Of a stretch of 64,000 nt of DNA, positions 46,236 through 57,613 are shown in pieces. Under the pieces are notes generated by a model. That model saw nothing but the letters and a program-made list of their open reading frames with translations, searched no databases and had not been told where the DNA came from. The stretch is from Tipula vernalis (lineage: Eukaryota; Arthropoda; Insecta; Diptera; Tipulidae): NCBI GenBank assembly GCA_958295665.1, contig OY282558.1:69676789-69740788 (forward strand), in the 5' to 3' direction. Both the position numbers and the translations under genes were made by a program. How positions within the stretch are numbered: the stretch's first letter is position 1; each line of letters opens with the position of its first letter.

Positions 46236-48147
46236 ATAACATAACTAGAAAAGCCTTTGGTTTGTTAGAATTTGATGTTTAAACATTGACCAATATTTGC
46301 ATTTTGTGGGGTTATGCCAGATGGTTTATGTTGATTTTTGTTTAAGAATATTTTTTTGTCCTTTGCTATTGTAAGCTCCCGATGAAATTTGTTATTCTAG
46401 GCAACTAGAATGTTATTTTTAACCAAGATATACAGAAAATAAAGGTATAATATTGCGCATGCTGTTGCTATACTTTTTTCGCAATTTGACGTCACGTGTT
46501 GTCAAAAATGCTGATATTTATATGGAGTTTTATTAATTTCTTAAATAAATGGAAAATAAATGATTTTTTTTTATTCTTGCCATTAATTGTTTTTCGACTT
46601 TATGTTAAAATTAAACATTTCAATTTTTATTTTAGTTATATACTGCAATACTTTTGGAATTAAATCGCGAAAATAGGCATGTTTTAATATTCGTGTCTAG
46701 AGCAGACTGTTTGAGCACATTGCATAACAAGTTTCGGAATTTATGAGTAAAATTTTTTTGTTAAATGCAGAGAACGTTTAGATTTTAATTATTTAATTCA
46801 AAAATTTGGGAGTATTCGATTTTAAATATACTAAATTTGAATAATTCCTATTGCAACAAAACTATCAGTTGTACTTCTGATAAGAACACATATAGAACAC
46901 TAAACAGTGAATGGGTGTTTTGATGTAGTTGTAGCGAAAACCATAAGACAATAAATGAAATAAGCCAGAGATTTAATTTTAATTTATAGTTTTATTTAAT
47001 TTCCGTTTTTTCAAATTTATGTTTTCTATTAACTGGGCGTTTAATAACTGAATTTTAAAAAACATTTTACACCTAAAAAACAATTTTTTGTGAACTGAAA
47101 ACAATATTTTGTGAACTGAATTTTTATTTAATATATTTTTATATTTACATATATTTAACGTTGAATATGAACATAATATTTGAATAGGTACGTGGATACC
47201 AATAATTTGAAGCCAAACGAAAATAGATGGCAAAAATTTGAGTACATAACGTAAAGAAATAAAAATTTTAATAATTGGTACGTACATATGTTTAAATGAC
47301 CAAAAACATTTAATAATTTAATTGTTTTATGTTATGTACTCATAATTTTGTCTACCCTTTTTTCCATTTATCTTAGACATTATATACTCGAAGGAATTAT
47401 TTCTCAAATATTTGGACCATAAAAAAAATATAAAGCATAAAAAGGGTCTCGGTAAACTATCATTATCAATTGTAAATACGGTTTGTAAAAAAAAATTACG
47501 ATTATTCTTGATTTATTTAAAAAATTAATCAAAAAACCGCCAAACTTCTTATACAAATATGTTTTTTTGACTACACGTGACGTGGATGCGCAAAGAAAGA
47601 CAAAAATGAGACACGGGAATATACTACCTATTTTTTCTGTATACCTTGATTTTTAACAAATAATTTACTACACAAAATTAAAATAATTGTTGATTTTTGT
47701 ATTTCGTTTTTCTTGTAAATTTAACAATAACCCATTAATTTTATTTCAAAAATATATAAATGATCATTTTGTTAATAAATATCATTCATTTATATTTCGC
47801 GTCAATGTAAATTTCATTCATTTTTTGGAATTTTTATTAGAGTTTTTTTAACTAAACTCCATATAAAACAAATGTAAACAAGAAAATAATTTTTTTTGTT
47901 CCACTTGTAAAAGTAAGACGGAAGAAGTTGTGGTCTTTTTCATTTGAATCATTATGCGACTTGACGATATTCATCCATGACAACACCATAGTTAGCTACG
48001 ACAATTTATTTTTCGCACAGTATCGCCAAATGTGATATATTACCACAAAATGACAACACTGCAAAATGAATTTTAAGGGGAAAGCAATGAATCAAAGTGA
48101 TGATTTGACACGTAACCTCAATTGTTGATTTTTATATTGCTATGTAA

Positions 48148-48868
48148 TATAAAAATCAACAATTATTTTAGTTTTATGTATTAAATTGTATGTTAAAAGA
48201 ACCATTCTAGTAACCTTGAATAACAAATTTCACAAAAACAATCATCCTTCTAACAGAAATGGACAAAAAATAATCAATTCTTAAACGAAAATCAACATAA
48301 ACCATCTGATATAACCTCACAAAATGCAAATAATGGTCGGTGTTTAAACATGAAATTCTAATAAACCAAAGGGTTTTCTAGTTATGTTAACTTAAAAATA
48401 TAATAATTAGTCTTTTGTTAATCAACAATTTTGTTTTGCAGTTCGTATCACAGAAATTTTCATTCATTTTTTTAAACTTTAATTTAGTTGCTTTCGATCA
48501 AACTCCATATAGTTTGATATAAAACAATTAAATTAAAATTTTAAAAAAATGAATGAAAATTATCATGATATGAAGTGCAAAACATAATTGTTTGTTATCA
48601 AAAGACTAATTATTATATTTTTAAGTTAACCTAACTAGAAAATCCTTTGATTTATTAGAATTTCATGTTTAAACACCGACCATTATTTGCATTTTGTGAG
48701 GTTATGTTAGATGGTTTATGTTGATTTTCGTTTAAGAATTGATTATTTTTTGTCCATTTCTGTTAGAAGGATGATTGTTTTTGTGAAATTTGTTATTCAA
48801 GGTTACTAGAATGGTTCTTTTAAGATACAATTTAATACACAAAACTAAAATAATTGTTGATTTTTATA
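48148..48868. repeat. 721-bp near-perfect palindrome
   Basis: Arms of about 360 bp with essentially no spacer. The centre is at about 48507 (ATCAAACT CCATAT AGTTTGAT). The outer part (TATAAAAATCAACAATTATT...) matches its inverted partner at roughly 95% by eye. Confidence 0.88.
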
Positions 48869-49231
48869 CTCCGTTTTCCTGTAAATTTAACAATAATCCA
48901 TTAATTTTATTTCAATAATATATACATGATTATTTTGTTAATAAATATCATTTATTTATCATTAGCGTCAATGTAAATTTCATTCATTTTTTGAAATTTT
49001 GATTAGAGGTGTTTTTAACCAAACTCCATATAAAAAAAAATTAAACAACAAAATAAACAATTTTTTCCACTTGTAGAAGTAAGAAGGAAGATATTGTGGT
49101 CATTTTCATTCAAATCATTATACGACGTGACGTTGTTCATCCAAGTTGGGACCGCAGTAAGCCACGACAAATGTCAATTTATCACAGTTTTATCACCAAA
49201 TGTGATATAGCACCACAAAATGACCACCCAG

Positions 49232-50420
49232 GATTCCCTTGAAGGGAAGGAGGTCCGAAATCGCTTCTCGAAGCGTAGAGTAGGTTTAATGTAGTCAAGA
49301 TTCGCCAGCTCATCCTTCAACGATCTAACAATAGTGGAGTGTCCTATACTAAGACACCTCCACTGAGAGACGGCTGCAAGTCGTACAGCCGTATTTGCCG
49401 CCATCTGTTTGCCAAAAATGTCGACCGGAAGAAGGTGCAACATAACCTCTAAGGCACTTGTCGGTGTCGACCTCAATGCCCCGCTAACAAGCATACAGGC
49501 TGTTCTTTGCACTCTCTCAATCTTACTTTTATAAGTAACGTTGTCCAGAGCTGGCCACCAAACACCCACCCCGTACATGAGTACAGGTCTCACTACAGCG
49601 GTGTAGAGCCAGTGTACCAGCTCTGGCTTCAGACCCCATCTATGACCAATGGCGTTCCTACAGGAGTACAAAGCAATAGTAGCTTTGTTTATTCTCTCCA
49701 ACATGTTTGGCTTCCAACTAAGCTTACTGTCCAAGATAATGCCCAGATATCTAGCTCTGTCAGTAAAAGCAAGTCTCGTGCCATTTAAGGTAGGAGGGAC
49801 AACTACCGGGATTTTGTATTTCTTAGTGAAGAGTACCAGCTCTGTCTTGGACGGGTTAATACCAAGTCCACATTTGCCAGCCCATTTAGTAACGATGGTA
49901 AGCGCATTCTGCAATACGTCTACAATCGTGCCCAGGAATTTCCCGGTAACAGCTAAAGCTACGTCATCTGCGTACGCGATAACTTCAATACCCTCTCTCT
50001 CCAATTCAAGTAGTAACCCGTTTACCACTATGTTCCAGAGAAGAGGAGACAGAACCCCCCCCCCTGCGGGGTTCCCCTAGTTACTCGCCTCTTGATGGTG
50101 GAGTCCCCCAACTTCGAGCTAACAATCCTGCTTCCCAGCATGTAATTGATTAACCCTATCAGAGGAACGTCCACCTCCAAAAATGACAATCCCTCCTTGA
50201 TTGCCTCCGCTTTCACATTATTAAAGGCGCCTTCTATATCCAGGAAAGCCACCAAACAGAATTCCTTCGAACTAATCGATTTCTCAATAGTACACAACAA
50301 GGCGTGCAGAGCAGTGTCCACAGATCTACCCTTTGTGTACGCATGCTGAGACGATGCCCACTTCTTGGCACCGGAAATATGGTTAACTGATCTTAATAAT
50401 AAAAATACAAGTATGTCCAT
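49232..50420 (-). pseudogene. LINE reverse transcriptase part
   Basis: SSQHAYTKGRSVDTALHALL, FLDIEGAFNNVKAEAIK and GTPQGG in one frame (50028-50420), then YADDVALAV and INPSKTELVLF, ARYLGIILDSKLSW and YGVGVWWPAL in the next (49174-50028). The frames are split by a ten-C run on the plus strand (50055-50064), a likely slippage-type indel. YADD and the LG...D..L.W thumb motif are intact. The N-terminal fingers are missing. The RT side ends at the CAG target duplication of the foldback element. Confidence 0.88.
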
Positions 50421-50741
50421 TTATGGTTCGAGGTGATTAGCAGGCTTGCTCTGTTTACAAATAGTATGCAGCTACCAATGTATTTTGTAATATCAGCAGC
50501 CATAGTCGAACAACAAAATATCTTTATATTAATAGTTTTGGCAATGCCTGGGTGAGCAGCTGAAGGAGGCTGATGGCCTTGCTACATCAGAAAGTGTGTT
50601 AAGATGGTGTTACGGCTGATAGGGTTGTCCTAAGTTGGTTTTGGATAAATATTTAAATTTTGTATAACAATATCAGGTGGTATGATAGTAATCATATAGT
50701 ATCCTTATCGATGTTCTCTTCGAGACATTCAAGGAAAATGA

Positions 50742-52379
50742 TTGACCGAAAAGCTAGGAAACTTAAAAGAACGGTTAGTATTAGAAGAACTGCATTCGCA
50801 ATTAGTATCCATCAAAGCTCACTTAGCAGCTCGAAAAAATCCTAGGATAAAAATCCAAAAAGTGTCTTCTAAATTAAAATCCATTTATTTGTCTATTCAG
50901 GAATCGATTGAAACTAACCAGAATGAGTCTTTGATTATCTTGAATAGTAGACTGTTTCACGTAGTTAGTCGGCTAAAGCGACTCAAATATTCAAAGGTGA
51001 TTGCCGTTGAAGTTTCCGAAACTATATTGAAATGTGAGCAGTTAATTGATTTTGTGATCAAAACTTTGGAAAATAAGGACGACAGAAAGCAATCTATTTA
51101 GGATTTTAAAGCTATGGAGGTGAATTTGAAAGATCTAGAAGGGGAAGATTCCGATGCGACCATTGACTCACATTCGAGTAACGATAGTAACTCTGACTAT
51201 AGAAATGAAAACGAAAATCCATCTAGATTACCTCAACTAGAATCCGCAAATTTAAGCAGCACACTGATTCCAAATGAACCAATACGTAATTTGCAGTTAC
51301 CGATCCGGTCCGAATATAATGTAGCAACAGCTGGTCGACAAAATCAAAATGTGCAACAAATGAATTCATAACGGGTTGCAGATTCTCAACAAATTCCTTT
51401 ACGGAATACAAATCAAAACAGGTTTATGTTACCTCCATGGTTGCCGAACACAAGTGCATTTGGTCCAAGAATGAACCAAAATTATTTTCGAGCACCTGCA
51501 AATGTAAATATGAATCCAGGTCTACCACCAACCAATATGAATCAATATGCGCCTCCGCTAGGGATGCAAATATCAAATCAGAATGTCAATCCGTTTGTTC
51601 CCATTCAGACAAATAAAAATTATCAGTTGTGGAAACTTAGTCAAATTGGAAAATTTCATTTGATGGGTCACCAACTGGGCTTCACATAAAAAAATTTGGT
51701 CGAAAATCAAGCAAAAAACAACGGTATTGAGGAAGCTGAATTGTTACGTGATTTTGGCTACATTCTCAGAGGAACCGCTTGCAATTGGTACTGGGATTTT
51801 CTCCAACGAAATGAAAATACAGATTGGTCTACTCTAAAACGGGAATTAAAGAAACGCTTTCAGGACAGGCGGTCTGATTTAGATGTAAGGAGACAGCTGG
51901 ATGGGCGAAAACAAAAAACGGGTGGAAAGTTTCTATATTTTTACCGGGAAATGGTGTCTATTTCACTACAAGCTGAATGTCCCATATCCGATTCAGAACT
52001 CATGTATATTCTGCATCGTAACATGCGCACAGGACTGCAAGAATGGGTTCTTGAAGACCAAATGGATAGCCTAGATATATTCGTGAGACGTTGTGTGGCG
52101 TATGAAGATATTTGGCATTGTACGGGAATACTGCCTGAAAAAAGAGTCAAACATGAGTGGAATCATTTTTATAAGAAGTGCCTCGTTCCCAAAGACCGCA
52201 TATTTTGTTTTGGTTGTGGTACCTTAGGAGTATTATATCCACATTGCGTAAAGTGTAGTGTAAATCAGGGAAACTTGCAGAGAGGGGTACGAAACCTCAA
52301 CATATCTACCCCCAAACCAAACCCACTAAGCAATATATCTCGAGAGGAAGGAAGCAGTAATGTGGATCCCGAGTTTTGA
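50742..52379 (+). pseudogene. Gypsy gag
   Basis: One reading frame with in-frame stops at about 51101, 51371 and 51689. The first part is Lys/Glu-rich and probably helical. The middle is an Asn/Pro-rich linker (NMNPGLPPTNMNQYAPPLGM). The last part is a retrotrans_gag capsid-like segment (LRGTACNWYWDFLQRN, WSTLKRELKKRFQDRRSDLD) followed by a knuckle-like CFGCGTLGVLYPHCVKC. No ATG is evident at the left end; the frame opens after a TGA at 50739. Confidence 0.75.
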
Positions 52380-53754
52380 ATCCAGAAGAACAAACCAAAC
52401 CACTAAATACCGTACATAACCCCGTCTCAGAATCTATGCCAAAACCATTTAACAACACCATCGTAAGAAGTACTCGTTACTGGAAAATGCGTAGATTAAT
52501 TAAAAGATACGCTGCTTAGTCTATTATTTCCGATGACGTCGACGGTAGGCCGTTCGCAAAGGTTAATATTTGTGGTAACTCCTACCTTGGATTGCTCGAT
52601 AGCGGAGCCAATATATCCGTTCTCGGAAAAGGCTCAGAACAATATTTAAATTTACCTAATGTTAAATTTTGTAATTTTCCGTCTTCAGTAAAAACGGCTA
52701 ATGGAAATAAAGCAGCTATTCTAGGTTACATTAAGGTGCCCGTATTATTTGCTGGTAAAAGTGAGTGTGTCACTTTACATATATCACCTAATTTAAGCCA
52801 AGAGCTATACTTGGGTGTCGATTTCTGGCAATTGTTTGGAATAACAATTGTTTGTTCTCCAAAAAAAAAATATTTCCAATACTAGCCTAATATGTAACCC
52901 GAAAGAAGTTTCAGAATTGTCAACTGGATCGATGGGAAGTAACACTCTGCCAAAACACGAGCTAACTAAAGATCAACAAGAACTGGTACAAAATACTGTT
53001 AAAGAATTCCCATCTTCTGAACTCTTGGGTTTGGGTAAAACAACCCTGGTTAAGCACGTCATTGCTGTGGGCGATGCAAAACCAAGCTGAAATAAATCAA
53101 GAGATTGACAGGATGTTGTCCATGGGTGTCATTGAGGAGAGCAGCAGTTTGTGGAGTTCGCCGGTCACCATGGTTCGCAAGCCGAATGGTAAAATAAGGT
53201 TATGTCTTGACGAAAGAAAATTAAACGAGGTGATAGTGAAGGATGCTTATCCCTTACCTATTATCAATGGTTTGCGCGGGCGTCTCAATAAAACCCGATA
53301 TATATATATATCCAGTTTTGATTTAAAAGACGCCTTTTGGCAAATTCCATTAGATGAGGGATCTAGGGATAAGATAGCCTTTGCTGTCCCTAACAAGCCA
53401 TTATATCAGTTTACCGTCATGCCATTCGGCCTATGCAACGCACCGCAAACGATGTGCCGGTTGATGCATCGCGTGATTCCCCACGAACTGCATGATCAAA
53501 TATTTGTATACCTGGACGACCTCTTGATTACGAGCGAGACATTCGAGAAGCATATCGAGCTATTGCATAAGGTAGCAAAGTTATTAAAACATGCCAATTT
53601 ATCAATCAATATTGATAAGAGTAAGTTTCTCTTACGAGAAATAAAATATTTGGGCTACCTAGTGGGCGAAGGGATCTTAAAGGTAGACCCGGAAAAGGCG
53701 TTCGCTATTGCGAGGTATCCACAATCCATCCTGTCCATTTTTCATTCAGTGTGA
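52380..53754 (+). pseudogene. Gypsy protease and reverse transcriptase
   Basis: After a frameshift at about 52375 the protease shows GLLDSGANISVLG with an intact catalytic Asp. A further shift lies near 52870. RT runs through SSLWSSPVTMVRKPNGKIRL, SFDLKDAFWQIPLDEGSRDK, MPFGLCNAP and FVYLDDLLI, with the catalytic YLDD intact, to LREIKYLGYLVG..GI. The connection region after IARYPQ is missing: the next readable residues already belong to RNase H, so roughly 70-80 residues were deleted at about 53720-53735. Confidence 0.88.
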
Positions 53755-55200
53755 CGCTTCAAGCACAGGGGTCGGCGGAGTACTATTTCAAAGGAGCTCC
53801 AGCGGCGAAGAGCGTCCCATTGCCTATTTTTCTTAGAAACTCAATGCAGCGCAGCGCAATTATAGCACCACGGAGCTAGAGTGTTTGGCGGCTGTATTGA
53901 GTCTCAAGAAATTTAGGCAATACGTGGAAGGATTCCCTTTTACCATAATTACTGATCACGCAAGTTTGAAGTGGTTAATGGGACAAAGGGATCTTTCTGG
54001 ACGTCTCGCTCGCTGGAGTCTCAAATTGCAGGGATTTAAATTCAACATCGAGTATCGAAAAGGGAAAGAAAATCTTGTACCTGACGCGCTCTCAAGAAGT
54101 TATGCGGAAGAAATTACAATGAATGAAACTGGTAATCCATTACATCTTGATCTGAAATCACTCTATTTTGAAAAGGATCTGACCTACCAACAATTAAAAG
54201 ACTCTATGCTGAAATCACCCGAGATTTTATCTAATATGCGTGTGGTCGATAATAAAGTCTATATAAAAATTGGCGATTCCATAGACGGTTCTAATTTCAC
54301 TGATATTCCCATTTGAAAAATATATATACCTGATGGTCTCAGAAATATACTAATAAGCACAGCGCATACACCAACTAAGTCAGCTCATCTCGGGATTTTG
54401 AAAACAATAGAAATTCTGCGAAGATATTATCATTGGCCCAGTTTGGTAAAAGACGTAACTGAATTCGTTCGCACGTGCGATCTTTGCAAGAGTGCTAAAC
54501 TGGTTAACGAAATAAATAGACCACCCCACAGTTACATCGAATCATTACAACCTTGGCAACAGATTTATGTTGATTTCCTAGGGCCTTACCCAAGATCCAA
54601 AAATGGCAATAAATATATGTGTGTTGTTCTGGATAAATATTCGAAATTTGTGCTTATCGAACCAATGAGGGAAGCAACGTCTATAAATGTCACTAAATTT
54701 CTCGAGCATAGAATATTTAATTTATTCGGGGTACTGGAAATGGTTTTTAGCAACAACGGGAAACAATTTACCGCAAAAGGTTTTGCTGACTTGTTACTGA
54801 AATATGGTGTAAACACGTTCGTACTCCGAAATATCACCCACAACCGAACGCATCAGAACGGATTAACCGATCTGTTTTGGCGGCCATTCACGACAAACAC
54901 GTATATTCGATTGGTTTCCCACTTCGTAATGTGGTACACAGCAGTACTAATTATTCGCCTCATTTTATTGTGTTCGGTCAATACTTCATTGGTCATGGAA
55001 ACAATTACGAGATTCTGAGGAAACTGAATCGTTTAGATGACAAACATATAGCAAGTATAGTCGTTGACCTAAACTAGGAACAATATCAACTCGAAGCATT
55101 TTATCCTTCCCATCGTAGGAAAGTTTTGCTAAAAACTGGATCTTGTCTCAATACCGAAATATTACCTCCGTTAAAATTCTCGGACAAACAAGAATTAGGC
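53735..55200 (+). pseudogene. Gypsy RNase H and integrase
   Basis: RNase H: FIQCDASSTGVGGVLFQ, a stop near 53833, then TTELECLAAVLSLKKFRQYV, ITDHASLKWL and PDALSR. Integrase: zinc-binding CDLCKSAK preceded by H..H-type residues, then YVDFLGPYPRSKNGNKYM with the first Asp, then VFSNNGKQF, where the second catalytic Asp of SDNG is Asn. The region of the catalytic Glu is degraded to HQNGLTDLF, followed by a shift. The tail HSSTNYSPHFIVFGQYFIGH matches the usual post-core region. The integrase is dead. Confidence 0.85.
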
Positions 55201-55392
55201 TCGATACACTCTGGGCTTGTACATTTTTAGTTGGGAATTCAGAGTCCCAAATTTCCTCGATTCCCTCTGCTGGTTTTCCTTATACGACTACAATAAGGTT
55301 ATTTCAGTTTTAAGATTCCTGGCGCACCACAGCCATAACAAAATAAAATACGATCATTTGATATACACAGTCAGGAAATTATTGAAATTATT

Positions 55393-57613
55393 GCCCTATT
55401 GCACCAACTACTTATCACTTATTACTTATCAACTTATCATAAATTTTGATAATTTTCTGTTGTACCAAATTGAAATTTGATAAGTATTTAATTGAGTTAT
55501 AATAAGTGATAAGCACTCACTTATCAAAATTAAGTTACACCAATTTGCGAAATGATAAATGATAAGTAATATTTTGATAAGTGATAAGTTTTAGGTTTTT
55601 GATAATTTTTTCGTAGTTCTGTTGCACCAAAAGTTTTAACTTATCAATAATCGACTACTTTAATGATAACTTATCCAAAATATCAATAAGAAAAATTTCA
55701 CTACTCAAAAAAATTGATAAGAGCTACAAATTGTAGTGGTATGACGGAAGTCTGTTAAAAACGTTTTTGTTTTGCTGTTATTGTAAGATGAGAACTTTTG
55801 TTCGATTTTAAAAGAGTACAAACACATTTTTCAATAAAATTATTTATTATTATAAATGATAATGACAATACATGTAACAATGTGTTTTCAAGTGTATAAT
55901 AACTTTAATTTCAAAATTTATACCGCTATTTTATTGTATTCTAATAAGTTATAATAATAAGGACGTGTTCGAAGTTTGTAATAATTTTGACAGGAGTGAA
56001 ATAATTTTTTTTTTCATATTTTGTAATAAGTTTAATTTGTAATTTTTTTTTACAAATAAATTAACGTAATACGGCTTAGTTATCGTTATTGCGCGCTTTT
56101 GTTTATGAATATTATTACAGAAGTGTCAAATTTACAACACGTAATGGCTGTGATAATTTGGTTGAATACAAAATAATATCATAATTATTACAGCTGGAAT
56201 AATTATCACAAGCTTCGAACACGTCCTAAGTCAAAGTAAGAACAATTTCATTCTGTTCGATTTATCATAGAGGTAAAACAGTTGTTTTTCGATATTTTAA
56301 AATTAAGATAAAACTATCAAATATAGGTATTATATCAACTTTAGTGAACAAAAACTGAAATTTATTAAACGAAAGAATAATTTTTATAAATAAATGCGTC
56401 GGTTCGAAAGATTATTCGAGGATGAAAACGAAAGAAAAAATCGTGTAGTGAAAGCCAGAACCCAATATTCTCTGGACTCGCAAGTGATAAAACATTTTCG
56501 TTTGTCACATGAACAAACACCATGGAAGCGACCGAAACTGCGCATAGAGTCCTATATAGCAGCTACTAACAAAACTGCATTGGTTAGGAATATCCAGGAT
56601 AGAAGTTTCTTGAGATGGGTGGTTACCCTCAGGTAGCTGGTTGCTTCGATGGAACAATGATTAATATATTAGATGCACCTACGGTCAATGAAGAACACTG
56701 CGAATCGGCATGGAAAACATTCAATGAATGCAATGATGGTGTGTGGCCCAGACCGCTGCTTTTATGCAGTAAATTCAAATTGGCCAGGTAGTGTGCATGA
56801 CTCCAGAGTATTGCCATATACAAGGCTATTTAGCAATTTTGAGTTTTGTTTTCGCCCGTTCCCCGGTGCTGTGATTTTCGGTGACAGTACCTACTTCCCC
56901 TTAAAGATTGGCTTTTCCCACCAATGCGAGGAAATCCGGATGATGCAATAGAGCAAAGATTTAATCGTGCTCATAAGCGGACGAGACGAATAATGGAAAA
57001 TCATTTTGGTTTGTGTTGTAGTTAAATTCAATTTATTTGTTAATAGGAATTCTCTTAATTCATTTGTTACGAAAATAAATTGTTTACGTTTAAGCACTGC
57101 TGAAAAATGATTTACAGTTAGAAAAGAGAATTTATTTTAAAAGCAACAAAAGAAAAGTTTAACAATTGATTCTAAACACTGAAATAAGAACTCTCAATTG
57201 AGAAAGGTTTCTCTTCATGTATTATTATATACATGCAAAATTGTTGTTGTTATTAAATTACAGAATACCAATTTTTTAATTGTTTTGCTATGTAGGTCCA
57301 AAACCATTGTTTTACATATAAAATGTGCGGAAACCATATTATTTTGCAAACACTATCACATTTATAGCATTTTTGTTTAGATCATTACAACTTATCATAA
57401 AAATTTGATAATTCGTCAATTGATAAGTTATAGACAATCTGATGTGCAACGCTTATTACTTATCATTATCAAAATTTGATAAGTTTTTAAATTGATAAGT
57501 GAGTGAAATTTTGTTATTTTTGGTGAAACGCTTATCACTTATCATTATCAAAAAAACTAACTTATGATAAGTTGATAAGTAATAAGTGATAAGTAGTTGG
57601 TGCAATAGGGCCC
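55393..57613 (+). mobile_element. PIF/Harbinger-type DNA transposon, defective
   Basis: Inverted ends GCCCTATTGCACCAACTACT...TTATCACTTATTACTTATCA at 55393 and, inverted, at 57611 agree over about 50 bases. Both subterminal regions are crowded with TTATCA/TGATAA words, often as TTATCAAAATTTGATAAGT palindromes. A transposase relic on the plus strand lies between. A clear 3-bp TWA target duplication was not found. About 2.2 kb, consistent with the family. Confidence 0.8.
56394..57023 (+). pseudogene. Harbinger transposase relic
   Basis: The N-terminal piece (56394-56636) is basic and helical with YSLDSQVIKHFRLSHEQTPW. After a frameshift the DDE core begins VAGCFDGTMINILDAP, where the first Asp sits in the family pattern GC.DGTH. 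NSNWPGSVHDSRVLPY carries the second Asp (PGSVHDSR). Then come GDSTYFPLKIG and FNRAHKRTRRIMENHFGL, with the third acidic residue (R..IE..FG) as M-E-N-H-F-G. Several frame changes and missing segments, including the helix-turn-helix linker, make it non-functional. Confidence 0.8.

Larger units (their letters stand above)
45743..49228. mobile_element. Non-coding TIR/foldback element, 3.49 kb
   Basis: The ends are inverted copies GGTGGTCATTTTGTGGTGCT (left, then TTATCACA; right, then ATATCACA), about 28 bp with one mismatch. A 3-bp CAG is duplicated at 45740-45742 and 49229-49231. The interior has no gene but is built of palindromes (46000-46235 and 48148-48868) and of two direct copies of its right third (about 47660-48055 and 48850-49228). 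A second end-like sequence (ACCACAAAATGACAACA) lies near 48040-48057, followed by a repeat of the left subterminal GCAAAATGAATTTTAAGGGG. The structure suggests one copy nested in or recombined with another. The superfamily is not assigned. Confidence 0.85.
44981..50430 (-). mobile_element. RNase H-bearing LINE with TTAGGTTAGGTT tail, split by a foldback insertion
   Basis: The 3' end on the minus strand finishes CCAACCTAACCTAACCTACC (44981-45000), a tail known from Jockey-related LINEs in flies. Coding remains of RT lie at 49232-50420 and of RNase H and a Cys/His finger at 45066-45738. The two halves are separated by a 3.49-kb TIR element and join in frame when that element is ignored. The 5' part (endonuclease and gag) is absent, so this is a 5'-truncated copy starting near 50430. 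Confidence 0.85.
50660..55230 (+). mobile_element. Ty3/gypsy LTR retrotransposon, decayed
   Basis: gag, aspartic protease, RT, RNase H and integrase in Ty3/gypsy order on the plus strand. No pair of LTRs could be recognised; the 5' boundary is near the end of the LINE at 50430-50660. The copy has three gag stops, a shift before protease, a deletion between RT and RNase H, and a mutated integrase. No env-like ORF is seen. Confidence 0.85.

Noticed and set aside
46979..47287. 102-codon ORF inside the foldback element as its transposase
   Set aside because: Low-complexity Ile/Phe/Lys/Asn composition in very AT-rich DNA, no acidic triad and no family motif.
45743..49228. Linking the foldback element to the transposase-protease ORF at 62-64 kb as its autonomous partner
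   Set aside because: Tempting because foldback elements and NOF-type genes are linked in Drosophila, but no shared ends can be shown: the terminal repeat of the ORF-bearing element lies outside the window, and a 3-bp duplication is unlike MULE elements.
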